A stretch of 50,459 nucleotides of DNA from Desulfobacula sp. (GTDB lineage: Bacteria > Desulfobacterota > Desulfobacteria > Desulfobacterales > Desulfobacteraceae), in the NCBI GenBank assembly GCA_013792075.1, contig VMSR01000084.1:1-50459 (forward strand), read 5' to 3'. Position numbers and translations under genes: made by a program. Shown here in pieces: positions 7,748 through 16,852 of the stretch; within the stretch, counting starts at the first letter, position 1, and each line of letters begins with the position of its first letter. The notes beneath the pieces were generated by a model. The model made no database searches and was not told where the DNA came from. It worked only from the letters and a program-made list of their open reading frames with translations.

Positions 7748-8869
7748 TTATTCTTTTTCCTTCTTGGCTTGTTTTTCTTTTTTTTCCTGGGCACAATGCA
7801 AAGCCTCTTCGGTGGAAAGGGTTAAAAAGCAACGATTGCAGGAAATGCAGGACGCTTTTTCATGGTCGTTTGCAGCCCATCTTTTGACAAGGCCAGGCTC
7901 CCGGATAAGCGGCCGTGCCAGGGCAATATAATCGGCATCCCCCGAACGGATGACCGCTTCGGCAAGAGGATAGGAAAGAAAACCACCTACCAGAATAAGG
8001 GGTATCCTGATTTTTTTCTTGAACGCCTGGGCAGCCTTTCGATAGTAGACTTCCCTGTCTTCTGATTTTGATGTCCCCCCCCTGGACGGGATGCGCTTTC
8101 CGGATTCAAAGGTCCCGCCGCTCATCTCAATGGCATCCATCCCCAGATCTTCCAGCATTTTGGCAACCCTTATCATCTCCTCCAGTGTAAACCCGCCTTC
8201 AAGGAAATCCTCGGAATTGATTTTTACCATGATGGGAAAGGACCCGCCAACCCGTTGCCGGATCTCCCGGTAAACTTGGATCAGCAGCCGTGCCCTGTTC
8301 TCAAGACTTCCCCCATAGTCGTCATCCCGGAAATTATAATAGGGAGATAAAAACTGACTGAGCAAATAGCCATGGGCCCCATGGATCTGAACTGCATCAA
8401 ACCCGGCTTTCACAGCCCTTTGGGCGGCATCTCCAAAGGCCTTCACCGTTCTTTTGATATCTTCTGTTGTCATTGCCGAGACTGTTTTACTGTCCTTTTC
8501 AAACACGTCCGAAGGTCCCATGGGAGCATGGGCCTGTTTTCCGATACCCCTTTTCCCGGCATGGGCCAGCTGGACGGCCACAACCCCGCCATTGGCATGA
8601 ACCGCCAGGGCAACTTTTTTCAGGCTGTCTATCATTGCATCGGAATAGATGCCCATCTGCCGGGGGCTTGCCTGGCCTTCCAATGTCACATGGGCATGCC
8701 CTGTAATCACAAGACCTATCTCTCCTTTGGCAAGATCTGCCATGCAGGCGAGCAGCCGGTCATTGGCAACCCCGTCAAGGCCTGCCATTGCCTCGTGGGT
8801 CGCGGATCTTACAAAGCGATTTTTCAATTCCATGCCATTTATCCGGGTAGATTCAAATAGGGGGGACAT
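7748..8869 (-). CDS. NADH:flavin oxidoreductase (Old Yellow Enzyme family) with C-terminal Cys cluster
   Basis: A 373-residue FMN TIM-barrel ene-reductase. Motifs: NRFVRSATHE near the start, AHAGKRG, QIHGAHGYLLSQFLSP (His-Gly-Ala-His substrate/FMN region), NRARLL, and a C-terminal phosphate-binding segment ending DADYIALARPLIREP. The tail has CISCNRC followed eleven residues later by another Cys, like the 4Fe-4S loop of 2,4-dienoyl-CoA reductases but with CX2CX2C spacing. There is no second flavin/NAD domain; the protein ends in a lysine/glutamate-rich tail. Start choice: ATG at 8869 follows AAGGAGA and gives the usual N-terminus. The frame extends to 9013, with an alternative ATG at 8941 that falls on the predicted -10 box. 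Upstream partner of the CurA-like gene. Confidence 0.88.
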   Translation of the reverse strand: MSPLFESTRINGMELKNRFVRSATHEAMAGLDGVANDRLLACMADLAKGEIGLVITGHAHVTLEGQASPRQMGIYSDAMIDSLKKVALAVHANGGVVAVQLAHAGKRGIGKQAHAPMGPSDVFEKDSKTVSAMTTEDIKRTVKAFGDAAQRAVKAGFDAVQIHGAHGYLLSQFLSPYYNFRDDDYGGSLENRARLLIQVYREIRQRVGGSFPIMVKINSEDFLEGGFTLEEMIRVAKMLEDLGMDAIEMSGGTFESGKRIPSRGGTSKSEDREVYYRKAAQAFKKKIRIPLILVGGFLSYPLAEAVIRSGDADYIALARPLIREPGLVKRWAANDHEKASCISCNRCFLTLSTEEALHCAQEKKEKQAKKEKE

Positions 8870-8936
8870 ATCTCTCCTTTTTTCAAAAAATTCATCGTCC
8901 GTAAAAAACGATGGAAGTGGTTGTTTCATGGGTGTT

Positions 8937-8965
8937 AACATATGACCGGTCTCCTTGCTCGTCAA
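8937..8965 (-). promoter_or_regulatory. Sigma70-type promoter for the ene-reductase pair
   Basis: Minus strand: TTGACG (8965-8960), a 17-base spacer and TATGTT (8942-8937). The start would fall near 8930, about 60 bases ahead of the ATG at 8869, which supports that start over the longer open frame. Pattern match only. Confidence 0.45.
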
Positions 8966-9129
8966 GGAACTTGTTTCAGTGCATCCGCCAACGCTTGGCT
9001 CAGATGGACCCATTGCATTTTTAATGTTTGCCCGTCTTTTTTGTTTGTGTTACAAAAAAGCAGGGGCATCATTGGCCTTTCAACTTCCCATGGTTTTATC
9101 AAAACTGAATAAAAACAAGGAGGGAGCGT

Positions 9130-9870
9130 ATGAAAAAAAACAAACCATCCTGCATTTTTGCCCTTGGGTTGTTTTTGGCCCTGGCGTCAATTTCGACCTG
9201 CCATGCTGAATGTGAAATCATCTCGCTCCTTTATCATGAAAGGCCTCCCTATGCTGACACTACTGAAACCGGGGCGAAAGGCCTGACAGCAACCCCGGCC
9301 GGCCAGGCGTTCGAAAGAGCCGGTATACGGTTTCAATGGGAGCTTACCCCCTCAAAGAGACAAATTAAACTCATCCAGAATGACAAAGGATGTTTTTGTG
9401 CCATCGGCTGGTTTAAAAATCCGGACCGTGAAAAAATTGCCAAATTCACAGATGCAATCTATCAGGACAAACCCCAGATTGCACTGGCAAAATCAGACAA
9501 CAAAAAATTAAAAACCGGGATGAGCCTGGACGAGGTGCTGTCCGATCCTGATATCATAGTGGAGATCAAAGACGGATATTCCTATGGCAGTTTCCTGGAT
9601 GCAAAAATTGCACAGCACGCCCCCAAAACGGATGTAACCACACAAGAAAATACCCATATGTTGAAAAAGATTCATTTAAACCGGGCTGATTTCTTTTTTA
9701 TCGCACCGGAAGAAGCGGACATATTGATAAATGCCTCCGGTCTGCCAAAAACAGACTTCAAATATATTTCCTTCCCGGATATGCCTTTGGGAGAAAAACG
9801 CTATATCATGTGCTCCAAGAAAGTCAAAGACGCGGTTATCCGGCGCATAAATACAGCAAGTAACAGATAA
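9130..9870 (+). CDS. Periplasmic solute-binding-like protein (SBP_bac_3 type)
   Basis: A 246-residue exported protein. The signal peptide (residues 1 to about 26) has a KKNK n-region, a hydrophobic core and a CHA-E cleavage site. The mature part reads as a family 3 extracellular solute-binding domain: a first strand with the local pattern ERPPYAD, later GWFKNPDREKIAKFTDA and a second-lobe hinge region. Such single-gene versions without ABC permease genes are common in deltaproteobacteria and often serve as sensory or orphan binding proteins. Two cysteines two residues apart (CFC) sit near residue 90. A good AAGGAGGG ribosome site precedes the ATG. No permease or ATPase lies nearby, so ligand and role are open. 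Confidence 0.75.
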   Translation: MKKNKPSCIFALGLFLALASISTCHAECEIISLLYHERPPYADTTETGAKGLTATPAGQAFERAGIRFQWELTPSKRQIKLIQNDKGCFCAIGWFKNPDREKIAKFTDAIYQDKPQIALAKSDNKKLKTGMSLDEVLSDPDIIVEIKDGYSYGSFLDAKIAQHAPKTDVTTQENTHMLKKIHLNRADFFFIAPEEADILINASGLPKTDFKYISFPDMPLGEKRYIMCSKKVKDAVIRRINTASNR

Positions 9871-9960
9871 ACCGTCCCCGCTTCCTGGGACTGTCCTTCA
9901 TATGCTTCAGACCCCGGAAAAATTCATCGGGTATTTTCCAAGGTCCTTTAAAAAAACGGA

Positions 9961-12456
9961 TCAGTCGCATGCTTTAATCTCGGGACCGCTCACAATGTGA
10001 AGATCCCGCTGGGGAAAGGGGATGACCACATCATGTTCCCTGAAAAGCCGGTCAATTTCAAATCTTAAGTTGCTTTCCGCCTCAACAAAATCGTCAATGG
10101 TCGACCAGAACCTCAACCTGAAATCAAGGGAGCTGTCGCCAAAGTTGATAAATTGCACCACAGGTTTCTTGGGATAGGCATAAACCTGCGGCACAATGTC
10201 TGCCGCCTGCAACAATAGTTTTTTGACAAGTTCGGTATCTGAGCCGTAAGCCACACCGACTGCAAGATCCTTTCTGAGGTGGGGATCCTTATGGCTCCAA
10301 TTGGTCACTGTGGCAGAGATGAACTCGGAATTGGGTATAATGAGGGATGAATTGCTATAGGTCTGAACCAGGGTTGCCCGGACATTGATTTTTTTCACCT
10401 CTCCCCAGACCCCTCCCACTTCCACAATATCCCCCACCTGTATGGGGCGCTCAAACAGCAGGATCAGTCCGCTGACAAAATTGTTGGCAATGTTCTGCAG
10501 CCCGAACCCAAGCCCGATACTCAGGGCACCAAAGGCAACGGTAATGGATGTGGTGTTCAGCCCGAAAACGCTCAGACTGATCAGAATCCCTACGGCCCAG
10601 ATAAGATATAAGGAGATGGTAATGACCGTTTCCTTTGCACCTTGGGACAACCCGCTTTTTTTCAAGGCATGTTCTGTGACCACGCTTCTCCATATCCGGG
10701 TCGCAAGATAGGTGAATAGGATCACCAGAAGTGAATAGGCAACTCCGGCAAGGCTTAGTTCGACTTCCCCCATCATGTATTTTTTATGAAACATCTCCAT
10801 GGCCCCGGTAAAAAGGACGCCATAAATACCCCATGAAAAGGCCAGGCCTACCATCCCAAGGGCAATAATAAAAAAATAAACACCGTTGGACAACACCCAA
10901 TAAAACGGACTGGACAGACCGGAAGAAGACGCGGATTTTGATTCAAGTTTTTTCTTAAATTTTTGATCGATCTCTTTGATTGAATACATCAACATGACGC
11001 AGACACAGACAACCACAATGGAGATGCCCCAGGAAACATACCAAAAGGCGGCCAATGATCCGTATCCGGCAATATCTGCAAAAAGGCCGAAAATCACGAC
11101 TGCCGTTGACCACAGGCGCAGCAGCATTGACTCCAGGCCCTTGGACGGGCTGTCCATGCGTTTATAGGCCTGCCAGAACAAGAACACCCCCGCCACCAGC
11201 ACGGCTTCTGAAAAAATCCGGACAGATACCAGAAACAGGGTTTCCAAAGAAAGCAACCGATAGATCAGCAGATACACAAAGGAATAGATCCGGATCCCGT
11301 AGATAAATTTATTTCTCCACCGGTACAGGGCGTCAAAGAATACAGGTCCCTTTTCCTTGGCAATCAGGCGGATGGAATCAGATGCGATCCGGGTCATCAG
11401 GATAATCATTAAAAAGCTTTCAAAAAAGTTGACTGCGTCGGGAAAAATCAAATAAACCTGGGTTTTTGAAAGGGTTGTGGCCAGGAGTATCCAGAAAATA
11501 AGCCCCAGGGACCGTTCAAGAACGACGAGGGGATATCCCGTCCGCCGGGTGAGAATCTTCTGATAGGACGCTTTTTCGCGAAGCAAAGACACCCCTCGGA
11601 AACCCAATAGACTGATCAGCAGGAACCCGGCAATGATCACAATGGTCTTGAGATTCATGTGTTCTTTGAACAGGGACCATTTTATTGACACTTGTTTGTA
11701 GGTAAACAAGTGTCTGACACTTGTGAATGAAAGGGGAATCTCTCGCTTGAACATTTGGAAAAACAAGGTTTCCAGTTCGACTTCATTCCGCTGGAGCAAA
11801 AGCCCCCCTTTTTTATCTTTGATCTCCTTGATCAGGGTCGCTCTGATATCTTTAAACCCATTGAGCAGACTAGTGTTGATCTGTTTCTGGGAGGCCAGCA
11901 ACTCCGTAATACTTAGAAGAACTTTCTGCTGTTTTTCCTTGATTGCCCGGTACTCTTTGAAGGCTTTAATACCAGGCTTTCTGACAATTGTAGTATCTTT
12001 GACAGATGCTATCTCACTGATTCTTTGATCAATTAATATTATTTTTTCGTTTACCAGGGAAAAAATCTGACCGGCTTTTTTTTCTCTCTCCTCAATTTTT
12101 TGGATCCTTGACTGGATTAAAGACAGTGAAATATCAACTTCCCCAATGCCGTTTTCGAGCACGGAAACCCTGATTTCAGGAACGATGAGAAAATTTCTAA
12201 GGGAATTCATCTGGGTTTTGTAAATCTGCTGCTGGCGGAGCTCTTCCCCTAGTAATTTTTTTTCAGCATTCAGGTCGGCCTCCAGAATATCAAGCTCTTT
12301 CCCGGCCGCCTCAACGGCCTGTTCAAACTGAACCAGAGACGTTTCATCCCCGGAATTGGCCTGCACATTGATGTCTGCCCACCCGGCGGACGTCAGAAGA
12401 CAAACAAGGATCATACATAATAACACCGGAATCAGTTTCTTGGGCTGCACAGACAT
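9961..12456 (-). CDS. Large MscS-family mechanosensitive channel (MscK/KefA-like)
   Basis: An 831-residue inner-membrane channel. The signal sequence or first membrane segment (about residues 8-27, ending AGWAD) leads into a ~220-residue periplasmic, mostly helical region rich in coiled-coil heptads. About ten membrane segments follow, then the MscS core from roughly residue 630. The pore-lining helix is SIGLGFGLQNIANNFVSG, and the beta domain has ERPIQVGDIVEVGGVWGEV and IIPNSEFIS. The C-terminal alpha-beta vestibule ends with RDLHIVSGPEI. This architecture matches the large potassium/osmotic-stress channels rather than the short MscS. ATG at 12456 has AAGGAG seven bases upstream; an upstream ATG in the same frame lacks a ribosome site. 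It diverges from the unknown gene at 12569. Confidence 0.92.
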   Translation of the reverse strand: MSVQPKKLIPVLLCMILVCLLTSAGWADINVQANSGDETSLVQFEQAVEAAGKELDILEADLNAEKKLLGEELRQQQIYKTQMNSLRNFLIVPEIRVSVLENGIGEVDISLSLIQSRIQKIEEREKKAGQIFSLVNEKIILIDQRISEIASVKDTTIVRKPGIKAFKEYRAIKEKQQKVLLSITELLASQKQINTSLLNGFKDIRATLIKEIKDKKGGLLLQRNEVELETLFFQMFKREIPLSFTSVRHLFTYKQVSIKWSLFKEHMNLKTIVIIAGFLLISLLGFRGVSLLREKASYQKILTRRTGYPLVVLERSLGLIFWILLATTLSKTQVYLIFPDAVNFFESFLMIILMTRIASDSIRLIAKEKGPVFFDALYRWRNKFIYGIRIYSFVYLLIYRLLSLETLFLVSVRIFSEAVLVAGVFLFWQAYKRMDSPSKGLESMLLRLWSTAVVIFGLFADIAGYGSLAAFWYVSWGISIVVVCVCVMLMYSIKEIDQKFKKKLESKSASSSGLSSPFYWVLSNGVYFFIIALGMVGLAFSWGIYGVLFTGAMEMFHKKYMMGEVELSLAGVAYSLLVILFTYLATRIWRSVVTEHALKKSGLSQGAKETVITISLYLIWAVGILISLSVFGLNTTSITVAFGALSIGLGFGLQNIANNFVSGLILLFERPIQVGDIVEVGGVWGEVKKINVRATLVQTYSNSSLIIPNSEFISATVTNWSHKDPHLRKDLAVGVAYGSDTELVKKLLLQAADIVPQVYAYPKKPVVQFINFGDSSLDFRLRFWSTIDDFVEAESNLRFEIDRLFREHDVVIPFPQRDLHIVSGPEIKACD

Positions 12457-12568
12457 TGGTTCTCCTTGTGGATCTGTTGACGGTATTGTAATTTCAATCA
12501 ATCAATTGTAATAGAAAAGAAAGAAATAATAAAGGGGAGACACCCTGATAATTTTTGGATCCGCCCAT

Positions 12569-13189
12569 ATGGCTGAAAACCACAAACCCATGGGGATTGA
12601 AAGGCCGAGAAGAAATAAGATGCACAAAGAAATAAAGAAACGCATCCAGTCAATGGATGTTAAAAAGGACAGGGAAGATGCCCATATCAAGGCCCAGGAG
12701 ATTTATCAAATGGGGCCGGAGGCCATGGATGTGCTTGTCGAACTCGGTCGTGGGGCAAATGCCGACCAGGGAGACCTGACCGCAAGGACCCGCTTGATCC
12801 GCGGCATTATTTTTTCCCTGTCAAAATTTGCAAAAAAAAGGCTGTTCCGCAAACCCCGGCTGTTCAAAAATCCGGATGCTTTGGATTTGCTCTGTGAATT
12901 CTCCGCCCAGGAATTTAATTCAGCAAGGACCCTCCTTCATCAGGTTGATTTTTCAGATACAGATATCCTGAAAAGAATCCTGATGTCGCTTCCCGTGGTT
13001 GACAAAAGAGACAATGATCGTGAGGTCACCCTGGGCGAAGCGGTTCTGGAAATCAATTATCTTGAACCTGAGTATCGAGTGAAAAAAATACAAAAACAAG
13101 GCTATATCATCGGCATTCAGGACAAATATGCCCACGGGATCTTCAGGACCGGAAAAAACAGCTTTGCCTACAGGATACGCAGGGTGTGA
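12569..13189 (+). CDS. Hypothetical protein, about 206 residues
   Basis: I do not recognise this protein. It is soluble, with no signal peptide or membrane segment. The first 100 residues are charged and helical, with repeat-like helices (EAMDVLVELGRGAN, LIRGIIFSLSKFAKKRLF). The last third turns to beta strands and ends in a basic segment (FAYRIRRV). The middle contains LPVVDKRDNDREVTLGEAVL. The start is uncertain: 12569 gives the longest frame, 12590 is possible, and 12620 has a weak GAGAAG seven bases upstream. The gene converges on zntB with only 22 bases between stops and diverges from the channel gene. The helical N-terminal part might be HEAT-like, but this is a guess. Confidence 0.6.
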   Translation: MAENHKPMGIERPRRNKMHKEIKKRIQSMDVKKDREDAHIKAQEIYQMGPEAMDVLVELGRGANADQGDLTARTRLIRGIIFSLSKFAKKRLFRKPRLFKNPDALDLLCEFSAQEFNSARTLLHQVDFSDTDILKRILMSLPVVDKRDNDREVTLGEAVLEINYLEPEYRVKKIQKQGYIIGIQDKYAHGIFRTGKNSFAYRIRRV

Positions 13190-13211
13190 CATCCCTTGCA
13201 GGTGACGCTTC

Positions 13212-14186
13212 TCAAAGCCACTTGATCCGTCTGAACCATAGAATCAACCCACCTGCAATTGCAATAATCCCAAGGCTAACAAGGGGAAAGGCCCAGCGAC
13301 TTTCAGCACCCGGTATCCCTCCCACATTTATGCCCAGAAGCCCGGTCAAAAGCCCCAGGGGCAGAAAAATTACCGTTACGATGGAAAGCAGATAAACAGC
13401 CTTGTTCATCTGCCGTGACATACGGCTGTTGACCTCCTCCTGGGCGATAATCGATCTTTCCCTTGCCGAATCGATATCCTCAACAAAACGGGCAGTTTGC
13501 TCGGCTGCCTCATGGAGGTGGATTCTGTCCTTGTCTGAAATCCAGGAAACCCGCTCGCCGGGCAGACGTATCAGCACATCCCTCTGGGGATAAATATAGC
13601 GCCTCAGGTGAATGGCAATTCGCCTGATATCTGAAATTTTTGGCTGCAGGTCAGCCGAATCAGCTGACAATAGCAGGTCTTCCAGGTCATCCACTGTCTC
13701 GTCAAGTTCCTGGATCTCGTCTGCGATCCGATCGGCAATCCGCTCGGCAACCATGACCAGAAAATCCCCCTTTGAACGGGGCCCGTTGCCCGTTTCAAAA
13801 AGGGTTTCCATATCATGAACCGCCATGCTTTTTCGGTTGCTCAAGGTAAAGATGCGGGTTTCACAGAACAGCATTCGAAGGGCCACCATGTCCTCTGGAT
13901 CATGGCCCGGGTTGGTATTCACGCCCCTGAGAATCACCAGAAGTCCATCGTTTGTAAGGGCCGTTCTTGGCCGCGTCCCCTTGTCAAAAAGCGATTCACA
14001 GGTTAGGCGGCTGATGCCGAATTTTTTTTGCAGCCATTCAGATGCCATTTCATTTGCGGAATTCAGGTGTATCCAGACCAGACCCTGGTCAGGGACCTGT
14101 TTTTCAACATCCGCAATGGAAAGCAAACTTCTTTTCCCATTGCCTTCAATTTTTGAGGCATGAACCACTATACCCTGGTCATCCAT
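13212..14186 (-). CDS. zntB: ZntB/CorA-family divalent cation transporter
   Basis: A 324-residue CorA-superfamily protein. The N-terminal ~260 residues form the cytoplasmic funnel (WIHLNSANEMASEW; a long coiled region with ELDETVDDLEDLLL). Two C-terminal membrane segments follow. The signature loop is GINVGGIPG, the ZntB type with Ile in place of the Met of CorA's GMN motif; ZntB family members usually read GVNVGGIPG. The last residues RRIKWL are also ZntB-like. E. coli ZntB imports zinc with protons, and the same role is likely. Start choice: ATG at 14186 follows GAAGGAAACGATT; the frame extends 47 codons upstream into the preceding gene but without a ribosome site. It starts 16 bases after the SLC12-like gene and is probably co-transcribed. 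Confidence 0.9.
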   Translation of the reverse strand: MDDQGIVVHASKIEGNGKRSLLSIADVEKQVPDQGLVWIHLNSANEMASEWLQKKFGISRLTCESLFDKGTRPRTALTNDGLLVILRGVNTNPGHDPEDMVALRMLFCETRIFTLSNRKSMAVHDMETLFETGNGPRSKGDFLVMVAERIADRIADEIQELDETVDDLEDLLLSADSADLQPKISDIRRIAIHLRRYIYPQRDVLIRLPGERVSWISDKDRIHLHEAAEQTARFVEDIDSARERSIIAQEEVNSRMSRQMNKAVYLLSIVTVIFLPLGLLTGLLGINVGGIPGAESRWAFPLVSLGIIAIAGGLILWFRRIKWL

Positions 14187-14202
14187 AATCGTTTCCTTCG
14201 GT

Positions 14203-16728
14203 TTAGGGAGACTCTGTCGAAATCCCCTGTTCTTTTGCCTTTCTGGATGCCGTTTCCAGCTTTGCCTTTTCTTTGATCGCCTTTTCCCTGGCAAGGGTTG
14301 CCTTTTTTCGCATGGCAATGGACGCATTTATTTTTCCCATGATATCTTCGGTTTTCCCGGCAGTTTCAGACCCGATGGATGCCATTATGCCGCCGGCAGC
14401 CTCCGCCAATTCCATGGCCCTTTTTTCAGCCATTTCCGCTCTTTTTTCCGCATGGATCAAGGCATCGTACACCGCCGTAAGCTCTTGTACCTCTCCCTCT
14501 TCAGGCGCTGCGTCAAGATTGATCTTTTCCCCGGCCATGGCCATGGCGGCAACCTGGATATTGGGCAAAAGCGCTTCAAAAGAATCACCGGTAAAACAGA
14601 CCGGCTCTTTTTGCACCAGGATAAACGGAACAAATACCAGATGAGAATCCCTTGATTTTTCCCTGATGGTGCCGGCACTCACCCCGATGACAATATGGGG
14701 CTGGGCATTTATCCGAATGTCTTCCAAAATTCCCAGTAATTGTGCCTTGTTTTTTTCGGAGTCTGACGGATAATTTACCGCCAGCAGACGGATCTGGGCG
14801 GATTCCCATGCCGGGTGTCTTGTCATCAGGTAGGCAAGCAGAAGCATCAGGCGGCTGGTATCGTCTCCCTGCCACCAGACATCTATTTGAATGTTTTCAG
14901 ACGGCCCGGGATAGGCCAAAAGGTCCTTTATCTTTCGGGTATCCAGCAGGACGGCATTGTAACCGTCCATGATGGCCCGGTGGATATGGTGCTTATAATT
15001 CAGGCCACCTGCCGTCTGGGCGTTTGCATTTGTCTGCTCATTCCAGTTGACCAGAAGGGTATTGGCCTTTACAGGACCGATACCATAGGCCTGGAGCACC
15101 ACTTCAAATCCGGTTTCGATATCCGGGGTTGAAATGACCAGGGGGAATGCCTGGGATTCAAGGCTTAAGATATCCTGGCGCAATTGCTGTGTCAAATTTT
15201 GTCTTGCCTTTGTGGCCCTGACCCCCTGGCGGACAACCATGTCCACGGTGGTGGTCAGGCCGCTTCCCCCCTCAATAAGAGAAGCAAACCAGAGCAGAGG
15301 GAGCCGATGCTCGCTGCTGCCGGACAATGCCAGAATGGAAGGCCGCCATTCTCTGGGATGGGCAATGTCTTCCTGGGTGGCCAGCAGATTCTTCCGAATC
15401 TGCTGAAGGTGATAGGACCGCTGACTGTCGGCCCATCGGGATGGCCCGGCGCTTGCCTGCAGGTATTGGTATATGGCAAACAAAATGGCAATAGCAGCGA
15501 TCCCCATTTTCAAATCAATGGCCATCATGACCCCGAGGCAGACCAGAAACCCCAGTAAACTCAGATTTTTATGATACCAGCCAAACCTGGGCCTGAAGGA
15601 AGGGCTTTGGGTGGCGGCTTCAAAATAGGTGGCATAGTTGAGCAGGCCGTAGGAAATCAAAAAAAACATGGAGACTATTCTTGCAATCAGGTCCAGCTGT
15701 CCCAGTCCGATGGTGCACAGGGAAATCACCAAAGAAAATAGAATCGCCCGCCTGGGATTGTCCGAAGGGCCTACGCCCCTGGCAAAGGGGTTCAAAAAGC
15801 GAAAAATTTTATCCCGGGCCAGGGACTGGAGGATCCTGGGGGCACCCAGGAATGAGGCCATGGCAGACGAAAGGGTGGCGGATATAACCCCGACATCAAT
15901 GAGAAATCCCCATCGGGCCGTCTCTTTCATACTGCTGTAATTACCCGCAAGATTCTCCAGGGAAGTGGAGGCTGCATAAACAACGGCAACCGCCAGATAG
16001 ACCAGAATGGACAGAGCAACGGCCAGAAAGGTTCCCAATGGAAGACTTTTCCCCGGGTCTTTAAGATCTCCTGACATACTGACCCCCTGGGTGAATCCCG
16101 TGACTGCCGGAAAGAAAATGGCAAACAGCACCCAGAAACCGGTTCCCCTGGTTTGGGGCACCCAGCTTGCCATCAGAAGCCCGGTGTCCCATTTCTGGAT
16201 GCCGCCCATAAAAAAAGAGCCCAGGGCCAATACCAGAAAAACCATGACCCCATATTGAAACTTTGTCGCCAGATCCGCTCCCACCCAGGCAAGGGAAAAT
16301 AACAGCAACAGGGCGACGGCGGCAATCACCTGGGGCAGAAAGGCCATATCTCCAAAGTATCCCATACCGGCAAGGGCTTCTCCGAATCCAATGCAGTAAA
16401 AGGCAATGGAGACCGACTGTGCCAGGAACAGGACAATGCCGATGGCCCCGCCAAACTCAAGACCCAGGGTGCGTGAAATCAGATAATAATCGCCCCCTCC
16501 TTTAACCTTCAGGTTTGTGGCAATGGCGGCCAGAGAAAAACTGGTAAGAATGGAAATCAAATTGGCAATACACATGATGAGCAAGGTTTGTGCAAGGCCT
16601 GCCTCGCCCAGGACATATCCCATCCTTCGAAAGAGGATGATGCCCAGAATGGTCAGGACACTGGGGGTGAACACACCGGCAAAGGTTCCCAGGGAGCCCG
16701 TGCTTTTTGGATGAACAGCGTCTGACAT
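14203..16728 (-). CDS. SLC12/cation-chloride-cotransporter-like APC permease with large C-terminal domain
   Basis: An 841-residue transporter. Residues ~15-430 contain about twelve membrane segments of the APC fold; TM1 carries TPSVLTILGIILF, the pattern of bacterial and eukaryotic Na-K-Cl cotransporter relatives. Residues ~440-740 form a cytosolic alpha-beta domain resembling the C-terminal domain of SLC12 proteins. The last ~90 residues are an alanine/lysine/glutamate-rich predicted coiled coil (AEKRAEMAEKRAMELAEAAG). The transported ion or amino acid cannot be told from sequence. The ribosome site CGGAGAG precedes the ATG by four bases. It is followed after 16 bases by zntB, suggesting joint ion homeostasis. 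Confidence 0.82.
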   Translation of the reverse strand: MSDAVHPKSTGSLGTFAGVFTPSVLTILGIILFRRMGYVLGEAGLAQTLLIMCIANLISILTSFSLAAIATNLKVKGGGDYYLISRTLGLEFGGAIGIVLFLAQSVSIAFYCIGFGEALAGMGYFGDMAFLPQVIAAVALLLLFSLAWVGADLATKFQYGVMVFLVLALGSFFMGGIQKWDTGLLMASWVPQTRGTGFWVLFAIFFPAVTGFTQGVSMSGDLKDPGKSLPLGTFLAVALSILVYLAVAVVYAASTSLENLAGNYSSMKETARWGFLIDVGVISATLSSAMASFLGAPRILQSLARDKIFRFLNPFARGVGPSDNPRRAILFSLVISLCTIGLGQLDLIARIVSMFFLISYGLLNYATYFEAATQSPSFRPRFGWYHKNLSLLGFLVCLGVMMAIDLKMGIAAIAILFAIYQYLQASAGPSRWADSQRSYHLQQIRKNLLATQEDIAHPREWRPSILALSGSSEHRLPLLWFASLIEGGSGLTTTVDMVVRQGVRATKARQNLTQQLRQDILSLESQAFPLVISTPDIETGFEVVLQAYGIGPVKANTLLVNWNEQTNANAQTAGGLNYKHHIHRAIMDGYNAVLLDTRKIKDLLAYPGPSENIQIDVWWQGDDTSRLMLLLAYLMTRHPAWESAQIRLLAVNYPSDSEKNKAQLLGILEDIRINAQPHIVIGVSAGTIREKSRDSHLVFVPFILVQKEPVCFTGDSFEALLPNIQVAAMAMAGEKINLDAAPEEGEVQELTAVYDALIHAEKRAEMAEKRAMELAEAAGGIMASIGSETAGKTEDIMGKINASIAMRKKATLAREKAIKEKAKLETASRKAKEQGISTESP

Positions 16729-16817
16729 AACACTCTCCGATAATAAAGGTCAAAAAAAGCGATTGCAAAAAACCCAAAGCGTGATCATACGCTATCTTGT
16801 CCGCCTTTTCAAACTGG

Positions 16818-16838
16818 AAAAAACAGCATCCGAATGCT
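16818..16838 (-). terminator. Rho-independent terminator after the MFS gene
   Basis: On the minus strand a short stem AGCAT-TCGG-ATGCT (16838-16825) is followed by G and six T (16823-16818), just downstream of the MFS stop at 16853. The stem is only five pairs but is closed by a stable TCGG-type loop. Confidence 0.5.
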
Positions 16839-16852
16839 CTAAAATATAGGAT

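Noticed and set aside
16741-16772. TTGCAA-17-TATTAT on the minus strand as promoter of the SLC12-like gene
   Set aside because: The -10 is so close to the ATG that transcription would start within or after the Shine-Dalgarno sequence.
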